DNA of 64,000 nt from Candidatus Gastranaerophilales bacterium (lineage in GTDB: Bacteria; Cyanobacteriota; Vampirovibrionia; Gastranaerophilales; Gastranaerophilaceae). A model generated the notes under the pieces. The model made no database searches, was not told the DNA's origin, and saw only the letters and a list, made by a program, of their open reading frames with translations. The stretch's first letter is position 1. Each line of letters starts with the position of its first letter. Location of the stretch: contig CALUQE010000001.1 in assembly GCA_944322845.1 (NCBI GenBank), positions 172,099 to 236,098 on the forward strand. The letters run 5' to 3'. Both the position numbers and the translations under genes were made by a program. Positions 26,350 through 35,567 of the stretch are shown piece by piece.

Positions 26350-26511
26350 TTACATTCTAGTATAGTTAATATTTCCCTTCTTTGCAAGGAATTTTTCCCC
26401 GTAAAGATTCTTTTCTATTAAATTATTATTGAGTTTCAAGGCTTCTGTTGATTGAAGCAAGTCAAGCGGGTGGAGTAAATATTTTAATAAGCATTCTTCG
26501 TGTAAGTTCAT
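26350..26511 (-). CDS. possible small protein, 53 aa
   Basis: A short minus-strand frame beginning MNLHEECLLKYLLHPLDLLQ, with AGGA 5 bases before the ATG, ending 20 bases before the cyclase start. Composition is protein-like (leucine-rich amphipathic N-terminal half, lysine-rich tail). The position, immediately upstream of and in line with the CHASE2-GGDEF gene, suggests a leader gene of the same transcript. No family recognised; it could also be chance. The remaining gap up to fliE holds only a short CGCCTT/AAGGCG hairpin near 26530. Confidence 0.42.
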   Translation of the reverse strand: MNLHEECLLKYLLHPLDLLQSTEALKLNNNLIEKNLYGEKFLAKKGNINYTRM

Positions 26512-26696
26512 AATGTTCCTATTCTTTCTCGCCTTTTAAGGCGGCAGGGTAATGATACAGTCTGATATTACTAACGGTAAATATTGACATTTCTTTAATA
26601 ATTATTAAAACGATAGTACAAATGGAGTATTTTAGACTAATTGTTTAAATTATTTCCAAAAAATACCGATAACTATAATAAAAGAGGTGAAAAATT

Positions 26697-27035
26697 ATGT
26701 TTAACGGTTTTTATCCAAGATATGACTTAGAAGCAAGGATTCAGCACACAAAGCTTGACAGCTGGGGCGATATACCGTCTGCCAGAATGAACAGGGTTGA
26801 AGAACCTGCTACAGCCGATTTTAAAAGTGTGATGTCAGGTCTTGTAGAAAACCTTAATACAACAATGGAAGCTCCAGATAATTTGTTAAAAGATGCGATG
26901 ATGGGCTCTGAAAACGTTGATATTCACGATGTTATGGTTGCTATGTCAAAAGCTGAAATTGCGGTTAACGTTGCGACAACTGCTACCGGTAAAGTCATAC
27001 AGGCGTATGATAAAATAATGCAAATTCAGATTTAG
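26697..27035 (+). CDS. fliE: flagellar hook-basal body complex protein FliE
   Basis: FliE links the MS ring to the proximal rod of the flagellum. The C-terminal half is diagnostic (NVDIHDVMVAMSKAEIAVNV, then VIQAYDKIMQIQI). The N-terminal 40 residues are unlike model FliE, and 112 aa is normal. The ribosome binding site AGAGGTG is present, with a TATAAT at 26674-26679 lacking a clear -35. fliF follows after 51 bases, the usual fliE-fliF order, but the rest of the flagellar cluster is absent from this window. Confidence 0.88.
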   Translation: MFNGFYPRYDLEARIQHTKLDSWGDIPSARMNRVEEPATADFKSVMSGLVENLNTTMEAPDNLLKDAMMGSENVDIHDVMVAMSKAEIAVNVATTATGKVIQAYDKIMQIQI

Positions 27036-27086
27036 GCTTCTCATATTTTATAGATATGTGTATAATATTATTAATAGGGCAGGAAT

Positions 27087-28754
27087 ATGGATTTTAAAAA
27101 ATTATTGGAGAATAAAATTCTTTTAGCAGCAATTGCAGGTGGTATCGTCCTGCTTCTTGTGCTGTTTATAATTGTTGGTTCTGTTGCTGCTTCTAAAAAA
27201 TCAGGTGAACCTGTTGATGTAAGTAAAGAACCTTTGAAAGAAGATGTTGATTTATTAACAACCGATAATTTGGGTAAAGCTCTTGAAATACAGGCTCTTC
27301 TTGCCAGAAATAATATTGTTGCCGCCCGTGCGGTTGATGGTACAAAATCAGTTTTACGTCTTAAAAAGGGTGACTGTACCCCGGGCATGAAGAAATGTAC
27401 AACCGAACAGAGAGACAGAGCAATTATGGTAATTGTAGAGAGCGGTTTGTACGACCAGAATGTCGGATTAGAAATATTTGATAAAGGTGATTTTACTTCT
27501 ACAAAAGAAGATAAAAGAATAAGACTTGTAAGAGCTATGAACGGAGAGTTAGCCCGTTTAATAAGAAGAATCGACGGCATAGAAAATGCTTCCGTATTCA
27601 TTTCAATTCCGGAACAGACGATGTTCTCTTCTATGCAAAAGCCTGTGACAGCGACTGTTCAATTGCAGGTTGCAGTTGGACAAACTCTGAATATGGGTAC
27701 AATAAAAGCTGTTTCAAACCTTCTTTTGGGAAGTGTATCCGGATTAACCTCTGAAAATATTTCAATAACAGATACAAATGGACATGTATACAACAGTCTT
27801 ATCGATGCACAGTCTGAAATGCTTGCAAGGTTGCAGGAAAACGATAAATACATGCAGGAAAAGGTTCAGGCACAGTTAAACAGACTTATCGGTCAGGGTA
27901 AGTATGTTGCAACTGTTAGTACTTTCTTAAAACAGGCTCCTGTCGAGAAATTCACAATAGAATATGATCCAAACAAAAAAGCGTCTGTTACTGAACAAAC
28001 TTTCTCAGAAGGTTTGGGTGATCAGACAATGGATACAAATAAAAATACAAATGCGGTTAGCGTTTACCTTCCAAACGGTCTGCCGGCGGGAAGCTCTGAT
28101 TCTTCACAAAACAGAAGCTATTCAAGAACTGCGCGTGAAACACAATACGGTGTAACTAAAGTTCAAACAAACGAATATATGTCACCAGGAACGCTGGAAG
28201 AAATTTCCATTGCTGTAACTCTTGAAAAAGATGCGCTGCCTGTAGAATTAACTCTTGAAGAGTTAAAAGAGCTGGTAGCACACGCAGCAAGCCCTAAGGC
28301 TGATCCTGAAAATGTAACAATCGCATTTGCAGATTCTCTGGATCCGTTTATGGCAGGCGATAAGAATGTTAAAGCTCCTATTAAGGCAGAACACGGAAAT
28401 CCTTGGTGGCTTGCAATAGCACTCCTTGCCTTTGGATTATTCTTCGGACATAAAGCTCTTACCCAGAAAATTAATGCAGCAAAAGCCGCTCAAGAGGAAG
28501 AACTTATGCGCCTTAGAGAAATGAACGAAGCGCAGGAAAAACAAATTAAAGATTTGAGCGTTAATGCTGCTGATTTAATCCAGAAACAGTCTCAATTACA
28601 GCAAGGTTTACTGGAGCAGCAAAACAGACCTGTATCTATTCCGACTTCCGGCGCTGAAATTCGCGAGGCTTTGAGAGAGTTGAAACGTGAATTTGACGGT
28701 GTTGACGATGCCGAAGCCGGTGAAAAAATCCGCAGCTGGATTGAACAGGGCTAG
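27087..28754 (+). CDS. fliF: flagellar MS-ring protein FliF
   Basis: FliF forms the membrane MS ring on which the flagellar motor and export gate are built. Visible parts: N-terminal membrane helix (about 13-35), the YscJ/FliF ring-building motif region (LGKALEIQALLARNNIVAA, GLYDQNVGLEIFDKGDFTST, RIRLVRAMNGELARLIRRID, ENASVFISIPE), a C-terminal periplasmic domain, a second membrane helix (about 438-456, NPWWLAIALLAFGLFFG) and a cytoplasmic tail. The 555 aa and the full domain set indicate an intact gene. The TAG stop merges into a G6 run that heads a dispersed repeat. Confidence 0.92.
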   Translation: MDFKKLLENKILLAAIAGGIVLLLVLFIIVGSVAASKKSGEPVDVSKEPLKEDVDLLTTDNLGKALEIQALLARNNIVAARAVDGTKSVLRLKKGDCTPGMKKCTTEQRDRAIMVIVESGLYDQNVGLEIFDKGDFTSTKEDKRIRLVRAMNGELARLIRRIDGIENASVFISIPEQTMFSSMQKPVTATVQLQVAVGQTLNMGTIKAVSNLLLGSVSGLTSENISITDTNGHVYNSLIDAQSEMLARLQENDKYMQEKVQAQLNRLIGQGKYVATVSTFLKQAPVEKFTIEYDPNKKASVTEQTFSEGLGDQTMDTNKNTNAVSVYLPNGLPAGSSDSSQNRSYSRTARETQYGVTKVQTNEYMSPGTLEEISIAVTLEKDALPVELTLEELKELVAHAASPKADPENVTIAFADSLDPFMAGDKNVKAPIKAEHGNPWWLAIALLAFGLFFGHKALTQKINAAKAAQEEELMRLREMNEAQEKQIKDLSVNAADLIQKQSQLQQGLLEQQNRPVSIPTSGAEIREALRELKREFDGVDDAEAGEKIRSWIEQG

Positions 28755-28807
28755 GGGGGTAAATATATTGGGCTGGTTGGTGGAACGACAGGCTTGATAT
28801 CAATGTC
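28754..28807 (+). repeat. poly-G-headed dispersed repeat, copy 1
   Basis: G6 followed by TAAATATATTGGGCTGG and a diverged rest ending near AATGTC. It is the same family as the tandem copies at 50289-50500. It abuts the fliF stop codon, whose G is the first base of the G run. Confidence 0.7.
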
Positions 28808-28849
28808 AGGGGAAATGTACTTGTTTTTGGAGTAAATGTGAGACTGTAG

Positions 28850-28876
28850 GGTGGGCAAAGCATTAGCGTGCCCACC
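28850..28876. terminator. hairpin between fliF and aroA
   Basis: GGTGGGCA (28850-28857) and TGCCCACC (28869-28876) form a perfect 8-bp stem with an 11-base loop. There is no T run on either side, so termination is not certain. The motif resembles GC-rich dispersed hairpins common in bacterial intergenic regions. Confidence 0.45.
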
Positions 28877-28896
28877 AAGAAGTAATATTACAAAAT

Positions 28897-30183
28897 TTAT
28901 CCCAAGTGGTTTATAAGAGTTTCAAATTCAGGAAAAGAAATCTTTGTCCATTCAAAGCCGTTTATTGCGATTTCATTTTTGCAAACAAGTCCTGCTATAT
29001 AAAAACTCATTGCAAGCCTGTGATCGTGATAACTCTCAAGTTCTGCTCCTCCGCTTAATTCTGTTTCCCCTCTTATAATAAAACCATCCCGCGTTTCTTC
29101 TATATTTACTCCGATTTTTGTAAGCTCTTCAACAAGACACTTAATCCTGTCAGATTCTTTGTTTCTCAAATCTTCAGCATTTCTGACAACAGTATTACCC
29201 TCTGCTTGAGATGCTAAAACTGCAATAACAGGAAGCTCGTCAATTAATCTCGGGATATCTTCCCCTTCAATCACGCAGCCTTTTAAAGAATCATTATATT
29301 GAACCCTAATATCTGCACACGGTTCACCGGACACAATGCGTTCATTTAAAATTTCTATGCCGCCTCCCATGCGCTTGACAACATCAAGAATCCCTGAACG
29401 GGTTGGATTTATGCCAACATTTTTGATTACAAAATCAGAACCTTCAACAATAAGCCCCGCAACAATAAAAAATGCTGCAGAAGAAATATCACCAACCACA
29501 TCAATATCTTTAGCGACCATTTGCGACGGAGTTATCGTAACCTTTGTTCCTTCAGTTTTGATATCCGCTTCAAGGTAGTTAAACAGCCTTTCCGTGTGGT
29601 CTCTTGAAATATATGGTTCTGTAAAGATTGTTTTCCCTTCCGCATTTAATCCTGCAAGAAGTATACATGATTTAACCTGTGCACTTGCAAGCTTTGAATT
29701 GTAATCGATTCCGTGCAGCTTCCGTCCTCTGATAGTAAGAGGTGCGTGACCGTCAACAGAGGTTATGTCTGCTCCCATAAGGGTCAATGGCTCTATGACA
29801 CGTTTCATTGGACGCCTGGAAAGGCTTTTATCTCCGGTTAGAGTTGAATCAAAATTCTGTCCTGCAAGAATGCCGGAGACCAATCTCATAGTTGTTCCGG
29901 AATTACCGCAGGGGTAAATATTATTATTGTTGTTAGAAGGAATTAAATTGCCTGTAGAACGTATTTTGAGCGTCTTATCATCAATAAAAGAGATATCAAC
30001 GCCGAGCTGTTTAAATAAATTTAATGTCGAATGACAATCCGCACCGCTTGAAAAATTCCTTACAATACATTCACCTTTAGCAATAGAAGAAAACATTACC
30101 GCTCTGTGAGAAATTGACTTATCAGAAGGAATTATTATCTCGCCTTTTAAACCTTTATTCAGCTTTTTTACTGTTTTTAGCAT
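28897..30183 (-). CDS. aroA: 3-phosphoshikimate 1-carboxyvinyltransferase (EPSP synthase)
   Basis: Sixth step of the shikimate pathway: joins shikimate-3-phosphate and PEP. Family motifs are [14 protein letters not shown] near residue 20, GNSGTTMR near 93, SAQVKSC near 165 and the C-terminal [10 protein letters not shown] near 400. The length of 428 aa is normal. Its ATG lies inside the last codons of kdsA (7-base overlap), so translation is likely coupled with kdsA upstream. This kdsA-aroA pairing links two PEP-using enzymes. Confidence 0.96.
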   Translation of the reverse strand: MLKTVKKLNKGLKGEIIIPSDKSISHRAVMFSSIAKGECIVRNFSSGADCHSTLNLFKQLGVDISFIDDKTLKIRSTGNLIPSNNNNNIYPCGNSGTTMRLVSGILAGQNFDSTLTGDKSLSRRPMKRVIEPLTLMGADITSVDGHAPLTIRGRKLHGIDYNSKLASAQVKSCILLAGLNAEGKTIFTEPYISRDHTERLFNYLEADIKTEGTKVTITPSQMVAKDIDVVGDISSAAFFIVAGLIVEGSDFVIKNVGINPTRSGILDVVKRMGGGIEILNERIVSGEPCADIRVQYNDSLKGCVIEGEDIPRLIDELPVIAVLASQAEGNTVVRNAEDLRNKESDRIKCLVEELTKIGVNIEETRDGFIIRGETELSGGAELESYHDHRLAMSFYIAGLVCKNEIAINGFEWTKISFPEFETLINHLG

Positions 30184-30983
30184 CTGACTATCTCATAAAT
30201 CTCTTTGCACTTTTTGAAAACTTTTTTTGCATCACTTAACGCAAGCATGTTAGGCCCGTCACAGAGCGCGCAATCAGGATCAGGGTGGACTTCAAAGAAC
30301 AGAACATCCGCACCTGCCGCCATCGCTGCATTGGCAAGAGTCGGGACGAATCTTCTGTCACCGCCGGTTGAATCTCCGTTAGAGCCCGGCATTTGAACAC
30401 TGTGGGTTGCATCAAATACAACTGGATAGCCGAATTCTTTCATAATAGGAATTGCTCTAAAGTCAACCACAAGATTGTTGTATCCAAAAGATACTCCCCT
30501 GTCAGTGAGCAAAATCTGCTTGTTTCCGCTATCTTCAACCTTTTTTACAAGAGATTTCATCTGCTGCGGTGCTAAAAACTGGCCTTTTTTTATGTTAACT
30601 ATTTTTCCTGTTTTAGCCGCTGCCACAAGCAAGTCTGTCTGACGGCAGAGGAAAGCCGGAATTTGAAGAATATCTGCAACTTCTGCAACAATTGCAGCCT
30701 GCTCCGGCAGATGAATATCAGTTACTATAGGCAGGTCAAATTCTTTTTTTATTTGAGCCAGCATTTCAAGCCCTTTTTCAAGCCCTGGGCCTCTGTATGA
30801 GTTTATAGAAGAACGGTTTGCTTTGTCAAAAGAGGATTTGAAAACATAGTTGATACCAAGTTCACAGCAGGCAATTTTCAATCCTTCTGCGGTTTTGCGT
30901 AAAATATCCATGGATTCCGCAGCACATGGCCCTGCCAGAATCGTAAGTTTGTCTTTTCCTATTTCAAAGTCTTTGAGTTTCAT
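30177..30983 (-). CDS. kdsA: 3-deoxy-8-phosphooctulonate synthase
   Basis: Makes Kdo-8-phosphate from arabinose-5-phosphate and PEP for the LPS inner core. Visible: [11 protein letters not shown] near the N-terminus, [12 protein letters not shown] near residue 200 and [17 protein letters not shown] near 230. The Cys in AGPCAAES corresponds to the metal-ligand cysteine of metal-dependent KdsA (Aquifex type); E. coli KdsA has Asn. The length is 268 aa. The ribosome binding site AAGAGAG is present. With kdsC at 37.8 kb it supports Kdo-containing LPS. Confidence 0.96.
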   Translation of the reverse strand: MKLKDFEIGKDKLTILAGPCAAESMDILRKTAEGLKIACCELGINYVFKSSFDKANRSSINSYRGPGLEKGLEMLAQIKKEFDLPIVTDIHLPEQAAIVAEVADILQIPAFLCRQTDLLVAAAKTGKIVNIKKGQFLAPQQMKSLVKKVEDSGNKQILLTDRGVSFGYNNLVVDFRAIPIMKEFGYPVVFDATHSVQMPGSNGDSTGGDRRFVPTLANAAMAAGADVLFFEVHPDPDCALCDGPNMLALSDAKKVFKKCKEIYEIVRC

Positions 30984-31110
30984 ATTTTCTCTCTTTTTAT
31001 ATGAGTAGAGTTTATTCTTTTATATAGTTTTTAATTTCTCAAACACGCTCCCGCAGCAGGCTCCCGCTATCGTTTCGAAATAAAAAACTATATAAAAACT
31101 AACGTCTATA

Positions 31111-32115
31111 TCAGTTAATATCCCATCTTCCGCAGGTGCCGCCCCAGCGTGCAATTATGTTGCCTTTAATATCTCCGATTTTTTCTACGTGACCGACAGG
31201 TTCTGCTCCTTCAAGGATTGTAATAACTTCGCAGTTATTAGAACAGCCGGTGCACTGGCAGGTTACTGACTGGAAGTTCATGTTTCCGACTTCCCAGCCT
31301 TTGAATTTGGTTTCAGCTTCTGTGTACTGGTGGTTTTCCATTGCAAGAAGCGCCGCTCCGATTGCGCCCATTGTTTGATGGTTTTCCGGAACAACGATTT
31401 TTGTATTTAAAGCTTCTTCAAAAGCCTTAACCATACCGGAGTTAGTAGCAACACCACCCTGGAAGGAAATTGTAGGAAGCAGTTCTTTGCCTAAAGCAAG
31501 GTTTGAAAGATAGTTTCTCACAAGTGCCTGACAAAGTCCGTATAGAAGGTCTTCTACAGGGTAGCCGAGCTGCTGCTTGTGGATTAAGTCACTTTCTGCA
31601 AAAACACCGCAGCGGCCTGCAATTCGAGCTGGGTTATCAGATTTAAGCGCCGTTTCACCGAACTTTTCGATAGGAACGTTTAATCTTTGTGCCTGATGGT
31701 CTAAAAAGCTTCCTGTACCTGCTGCGCAGACCGTATTCATTGCAAAATCCGTTACAATACCGTCACGCAGAATAATAATTTTGCTGTCCTGTCCGCCGAT
31801 TTCCAGAATTGTTTGAACCCCCGGAATATTTGTACTTGCAGCAACTGCGTGTGCGGTGATTTCATTTTTAACAACATCAGCGCCGACAAGTGCTCCTGCA
31901 AGATTTCTTCCTGAACCAGTTGTTCCTACACCTTTTACTGAATAATCACATAATGCCTGCGAGATAATATGTCTCAAACCGTCTTGTACTGCATCAACAG
32001 GCTTTCCGGCTGTCTTTAGCATGTAAGAGTCAACATATTTCCCTTTTTCATCAACCAGTGCCAATTTTGTCGTAACAGAGCCGACATCGATACCTAAATA
32101 TACATCTAAACTCAT
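31111..32115 (-). CDS. CoA-substrate-specific enzyme activase (BadF/BcrA/HgdC family)
   Basis: An ASKHA-fold, [4Fe-4S]-carrying ATPase of the type that injects electrons into 2-hydroxyacyl-CoA dehydratases or benzoyl-CoA reductases. Motifs: GIDVGSVTTKLALVDE at the N-terminus, GTTGSGRNLAG, ILEIGGQDSKII, and CAAGTGSFLDHQAQRL carrying one cluster cysteine. An extra C-terminal region has CQCTGCSNNC. The usual partner dehydratase subunits are not next to it in this window, so its target is unknown. It has ribosome binding site GAAGG. Oxygen-sensitive chemistry fits an anaerobe. Confidence 0.88.
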   Translation of the reverse strand: MSLDVYLGIDVGSVTTKLALVDEKGKYVDSYMLKTAGKPVDAVQDGLRHIISQALCDYSVKGVGTTGSGRNLAGALVGADVVKNEITAHAVAASTNIPGVQTILEIGGQDSKIIILRDGIVTDFAMNTVCAAGTGSFLDHQAQRLNVPIEKFGETALKSDNPARIAGRCGVFAESDLIHKQQLGYPVEDLLYGLCQALVRNYLSNLALGKELLPTISFQGGVATNSGMVKAFEEALNTKIVVPENHQTMGAIGAALLAMENHQYTEAETKFKGWEVGNMNFQSVTCQCTGCSNNCEVITILEGAEPVGHVEKIGDIKGNIIARWGGTCGRWDIN

Positions 32116-32206
32116 CTTTTTACCTTCTTCCCTCTGAATTTAATGTAACTATTATAACACAAAAATTTTAATTAAGAGCTTAATATGAAACCATCAACCA
32201 TAATAG

Positions 32207-32935
32207 TTATATTATTGGAAGGAATGCGCCAAGCTTGTAGCCTCCCTCCCTATATGAGGGAGCGGATTTTCGGTAGGGTGAAGCGGAGCGTAACCCGTAA
32301 GGTGTCGGAAAGCTGGGAACTTTCCGACACCCCGAATAATCCAAGACAGGGCTGGGGTGGGTGATAGCAAAAAGATATGTTTTTGTTTGTACTTTTCTTT
32401 CTCTTTTGTTGCGAGTCAAAGAGAAAGAAAACTACGAAAAGAAAGAGAAATAACGCAATCGTTTTCTACGCTCTTACGAGCGTGGATTTAAATGGCTGTT
32501 ACAGGCGGAGCCTTCACTTTTTCGCTCGCTATTGTTATGCTGACGCATAACACGCTTGCGGCGCAAAGGCTTGTTAGTTCTGACTGCAGAACTTGTTAAA
32601 AACCAGTAGGTCAGGTTCTACCTGACAAAAACTTTGTTTCCCTAATCCTGACAGTGGCTGCGCCCTCCCGAGCGTTTCTTAGCGAGGGTCAGAGTGCGGG
32701 TTTGCCCGCAAACAGCCATTTGATTTTATGCTCGTAAGAGTATTGTAAACAACAAAATTTCTTCTTTTTTGCTTCGTTTTTTCTTCTTTTATTTTTTAAA
32801 GAAGAAAAAATGAAGTAATGATAATTATAAAAAAGCACCCTTCTAACCTGCTTGTTTGCCGGCAGGCTTGTAGCTCCCCCTCCCTAAGTGAGGGAGGGTT
32901 GGGGTGGGTGATGATTCCTTTATATTTACCCCCCC
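32207..32935. repeat. repeat island between the activase and the helicase gene
   Basis: No gene is supported in this stretch of about 780 bases. Its ends carry related sequence: CTTGTAGCCTCCCTCCCTAT near 32233 matches CTTGTAGCTCCCCCTCCCTA near 32868, and GGCTGGGGTGGGTGATAG near 32350 matches GGTTGGGGTGGGTGATGA near 32898. A GTGTCGG-AAAG / CTTT-CCGACAC hairpin lies at 32310-32332. Between the ends sits a foldback element of about 400 bp. A 70-codon frame inside is not supported: it has no ribosome binding site and repeat composition. Confidence 0.65.
32390..32815. repeat. large imperfect foldback element
   Basis: The two halves are inverted copies. CTCTTACGAGC (32471-32481) matches GCTCGTAAGAG (32730-32740), and AAATGGCTGTT (32490-32500) matches AACAGCCATTT (32711-32721), both perfect over 11 bp. 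The outer arms are purine/pyrimidine-biased AGAAAG/TTCTT-rich tracts that also align as inverted copies. The central 210 bases contain further hairpins, such as GTTATGCTGACGCATAAC and AGGTCAG-GTT-CTACCT. It could be a MITE-like element or a highly structured RNA. Confidence 0.6.
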
Positions 32936-35476
32936 CTAGAATTTTTTCAACCTTGCGTAAGCGGCGTCCATGGCTTTTTTGCCAAGTTTGCCGAAATCTA
33001 TGGTGTACATTGTGCTATCTCCGATTTGGATTACATCCGCAATGTGTCCGACTCCCAATTTGTCGTGGAAAACTCTTTCTCCTACATTGAAGAAATATTG
33101 AGTAGTTGCATTTTTTAACTCTTCTTCAGCTTCTTGCTGTTTGGCGAGTTCTGCTTCATGTCGCTTTTTCTCTTCCAGTTTGCGCTTCATTATATTATCT
33201 TCAAAAAATGCTTTAATTTTTTCTTCTTCTTTTTCCTTGTTAAGCGGGCTTTTTTTGATAATAACTTTGCTTGGAGTTCTTTGAACTACATTTGTAGTCT
33301 TTTTTGCTGCAGGGGCTACAAAATTTGTACCAAAACCGTTTGAAGTTGACTTTGTAGATGGGGCAACAAAGTTTGCACCAAATCCTGATACCGGTTTAAC
33401 GTAACCATCTGAATTTGTTTGAGCTTTGGTTTTACCCCAACTATTCGCTTCAGTCTTTGATTTGACTGATTTTACTGCGCTTGAGAAAGTACTTTCTCTT
33501 CTTGAATATTCCGAGAATGCGGATTCCTCTTCTTCTATGAGTTTTGAAGGAATTTCTTCAAGAAATCTGCTCGGTGAATAATATTTGTATTCGCCCCACA
33601 TCTGACGTCGTTTCGCGGTTGTAAGATAGAGTTTATTCTCTGCCCTCGTAACCCCTACATACATAAGTCTGCGCTCTTCTTCCAACTCGGACAGGCTGTT
33701 AGAACACCTTGCTGACGGGAAAATCCCTTCGTCACAGCCGGCAAGGAATACAATCGGAAATTCCAGCCCTTTTGAGGCGTGAAGCGTCATCAAGGTTACA
33801 TTGTTTGCAATTTCGTCCATTCCGTCAATATCAGATACGAGAGAAACCTGCGCAAGAAATTCGCCCAGAGTGTTATCAAGCTCCTCCGGCTCAAATTCGT
33901 TTGCTACGTTAACTAATTCCTGTAAGTTTTCGATTCTTGTCTGGTCTTCGTCTGTACCTGAGGCTTGAAGTTCTTTCAGGTACCCGCTCTTTTCCAGTAT
34001 CAAGCCCAGAAATTCCGGAAGCGAATATCTTGATTCCGCTTCTTTAAGTTTCATTATAAGTGTTGCGAAGTCTTTTAGCTTTGTAGCCGTACCGGATTTG
34101 ATTGTAGAAATATCATCCACATTAAGAATTGCAGAAAACAGGCTTATATCGTGCTCGTCCGCATATTCCTGCAAATGTCTGAGAGTAGTCTCGCCTATTG
34201 CTCTTTTCGGAACGTTAATTATTCTCCTCAAAGATTGGGAATCGTCCTGATTGTAGATTAATTTCAGATATGCAATTGCGTCTTTAATTTCCTTACGGTC
34301 ATAGAACTTTAAGCCGCCATAGATTCGATATGGAATACCTGCCGCAATTAAAGCTTCTTCCAGCGCTCTTGACTGGGCGTTTGTGCGGTAAAGAACCGCA
34401 AATTGATTATAGTTATCGGAAGTATCTCTGATTGATTTAACAATATAATTAGCCTCATCCGTTTCATCCTGCGCTTCGTATAGAGAAATCTTTTCGCCGT
34501 CGCCTTTTTGGGAGTACAAAACTTTATCAACACGCTCTTCATTGTTTTCGATAATAGCATTTGCCGCGTTAAGAATATTAGCTGTAGAGCGGTAATTTTG
34601 CTCCAGCTTAACGAGTTTAGCGTTCGGAAAATCGTTCTGGAAGTTCATAATAATTCTGAAGTCCGCACCTCGCCAGCTGTAAATCGATTGATCAACATCA
34701 CCTACAACACAAAGCGAGCGGGTTTGCGGAATATCTGGCTGCAAGTTTGTATAAAGAGCTTTTACAAGCTGATACTGCGCCTGGTTTGTATCTTGATATT
34801 CGTCCACGAGAATATGCTGGAATTTGTCATAATATTTCTTTCGAACTTCCGCATTCTGCTCAAGAAGTTTAACACAAAGCATCAGCATATCGTCAAAATC
34901 TATGGCGTTATTTGTATTTAGAGCGTTTTCATAATACTCAAAAATCTTTGCAATATTTTGAGACTTGAAATCTCTTGCAAAGGTTGCAAAAGTATAAGCA
35001 TCCTGCATTTTGTTCTTTGCATTTGAAATTATTGCCTTGACTAGCTTTGGCTGATATATTTTATCATCCATATTAAGTTTTTTGACAGCCTGTTTAATTA
35101 TAGCAAGTGAATCGGTTTCATCATAAATAGTAAAGTTTTTATCAAGTTTTTTACCTGATTGGAATGAATAATTCTCAATGTCCTGTCTCAAAATACGGCC
35201 GCAAATGCTGTGGAAAGTTCCGACCCACATATATCTTACAACTTTTTCTCCGAGAATCGCGGACAATCTCTCCTTCATCTCTTTAGCTGCCTTGTTTGTA
35301 AAAGTTACGGCAAGGATTTTTCCGGCAATAGCGCCGTGTTGAATCATATATGCTATTCTTGAAGTCAATACTCTTGTCTTTCCGCTTCCTGCTCCGGCCA
35401 GTATAAGCAGCGCACCTTCGGTGGTTTTGGCAGCCTCAAGCTGCTCTCTGTTAAGGTTTTCTAAAATATTTTCCAT
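32936..35476 (-). CDS. UvrD/PcrA-type DNA helicase
   Basis: A superfamily 1A 3'-5' helicase of nucleotide-excision repair and replication. Motifs: LILAGAGSGKTRVL (Walker A) near residue 27, DEYQDTNQAQY (Walker B) near 225, GDVDQSIYSWRGAD near 260, LEQNYRST near 298 and VTRAENKLYL near 600. The C-terminal third has a low-complexity linker with a repeated FG-x-NFVAP unit, a coiled charged segment and a final Tudor-like domain (GERVFHDKLGVGHIADV) as in PcrA. The 846 aa are somewhat long for the family. Its TAG stop abuts a C8/G8 tract. PcrA is the closest match, but UvrD is not excluded. Confidence 0.94.
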   Translation of the reverse strand: MENILENLNREQLEAAKTTEGALLILAGAGSGKTRVLTSRIAYMIQHGAIAGKILAVTFTNKAAKEMKERLSAILGEKVVRYMWVGTFHSICGRILRQDIENYSFQSGKKLDKNFTIYDETDSLAIIKQAVKKLNMDDKIYQPKLVKAIISNAKNKMQDAYTFATFARDFKSQNIAKIFEYYENALNTNNAIDFDDMLMLCVKLLEQNAEVRKKYYDKFQHILVDEYQDTNQAQYQLVKALYTNLQPDIPQTRSLCVVGDVDQSIYSWRGADFRIIMNFQNDFPNAKLVKLEQNYRSTANILNAANAIIENNEERVDKVLYSQKGDGEKISLYEAQDETDEANYIVKSIRDTSDNYNQFAVLYRTNAQSRALEEALIAAGIPYRIYGGLKFYDRKEIKDAIAYLKLIYNQDDSQSLRRIINVPKRAIGETTLRHLQEYADEHDISLFSAILNVDDISTIKSGTATKLKDFATLIMKLKEAESRYSLPEFLGLILEKSGYLKELQASGTDEDQTRIENLQELVNVANEFEPEELDNTLGEFLAQVSLVSDIDGMDEIANNVTLMTLHASKGLEFPIVFLAGCDEGIFPSARCSNSLSELEEERRLMYVGVTRAENKLYLTTAKRRQMWGEYKYYSPSRFLEEIPSKLIEEEESAFSEYSRRESTFSSAVKSVKSKTEANSWGKTKAQTNSDGYVKPVSGFGANFVAPSTKSTSNGFGTNFVAPAAKKTTNVVQRTPSKVIIKKSPLNKEKEEEKIKAFFEDNIMKRKLEEKKRHEAELAKQQEAEEELKNATTQYFFNVGERVFHDKLGVGHIADVIQIGDSTMYTIDFGKLGKKAMDAAYARLKKF

Positions 35477-35567
35477 TCCCCTATTCCCAAACTGTCAATT
35501 TTGTGATATTATGTATCAGCATACACAAAAGATATGCGATTGACAATACATTTTAAAGGTGGTACTG

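Noticed and set aside
32207-32419. 70-codon frame on the minus strand in the repeat island
   Set aside because: It runs through repeat sequence and a hairpin, has no ribosome binding site and an odd composition.
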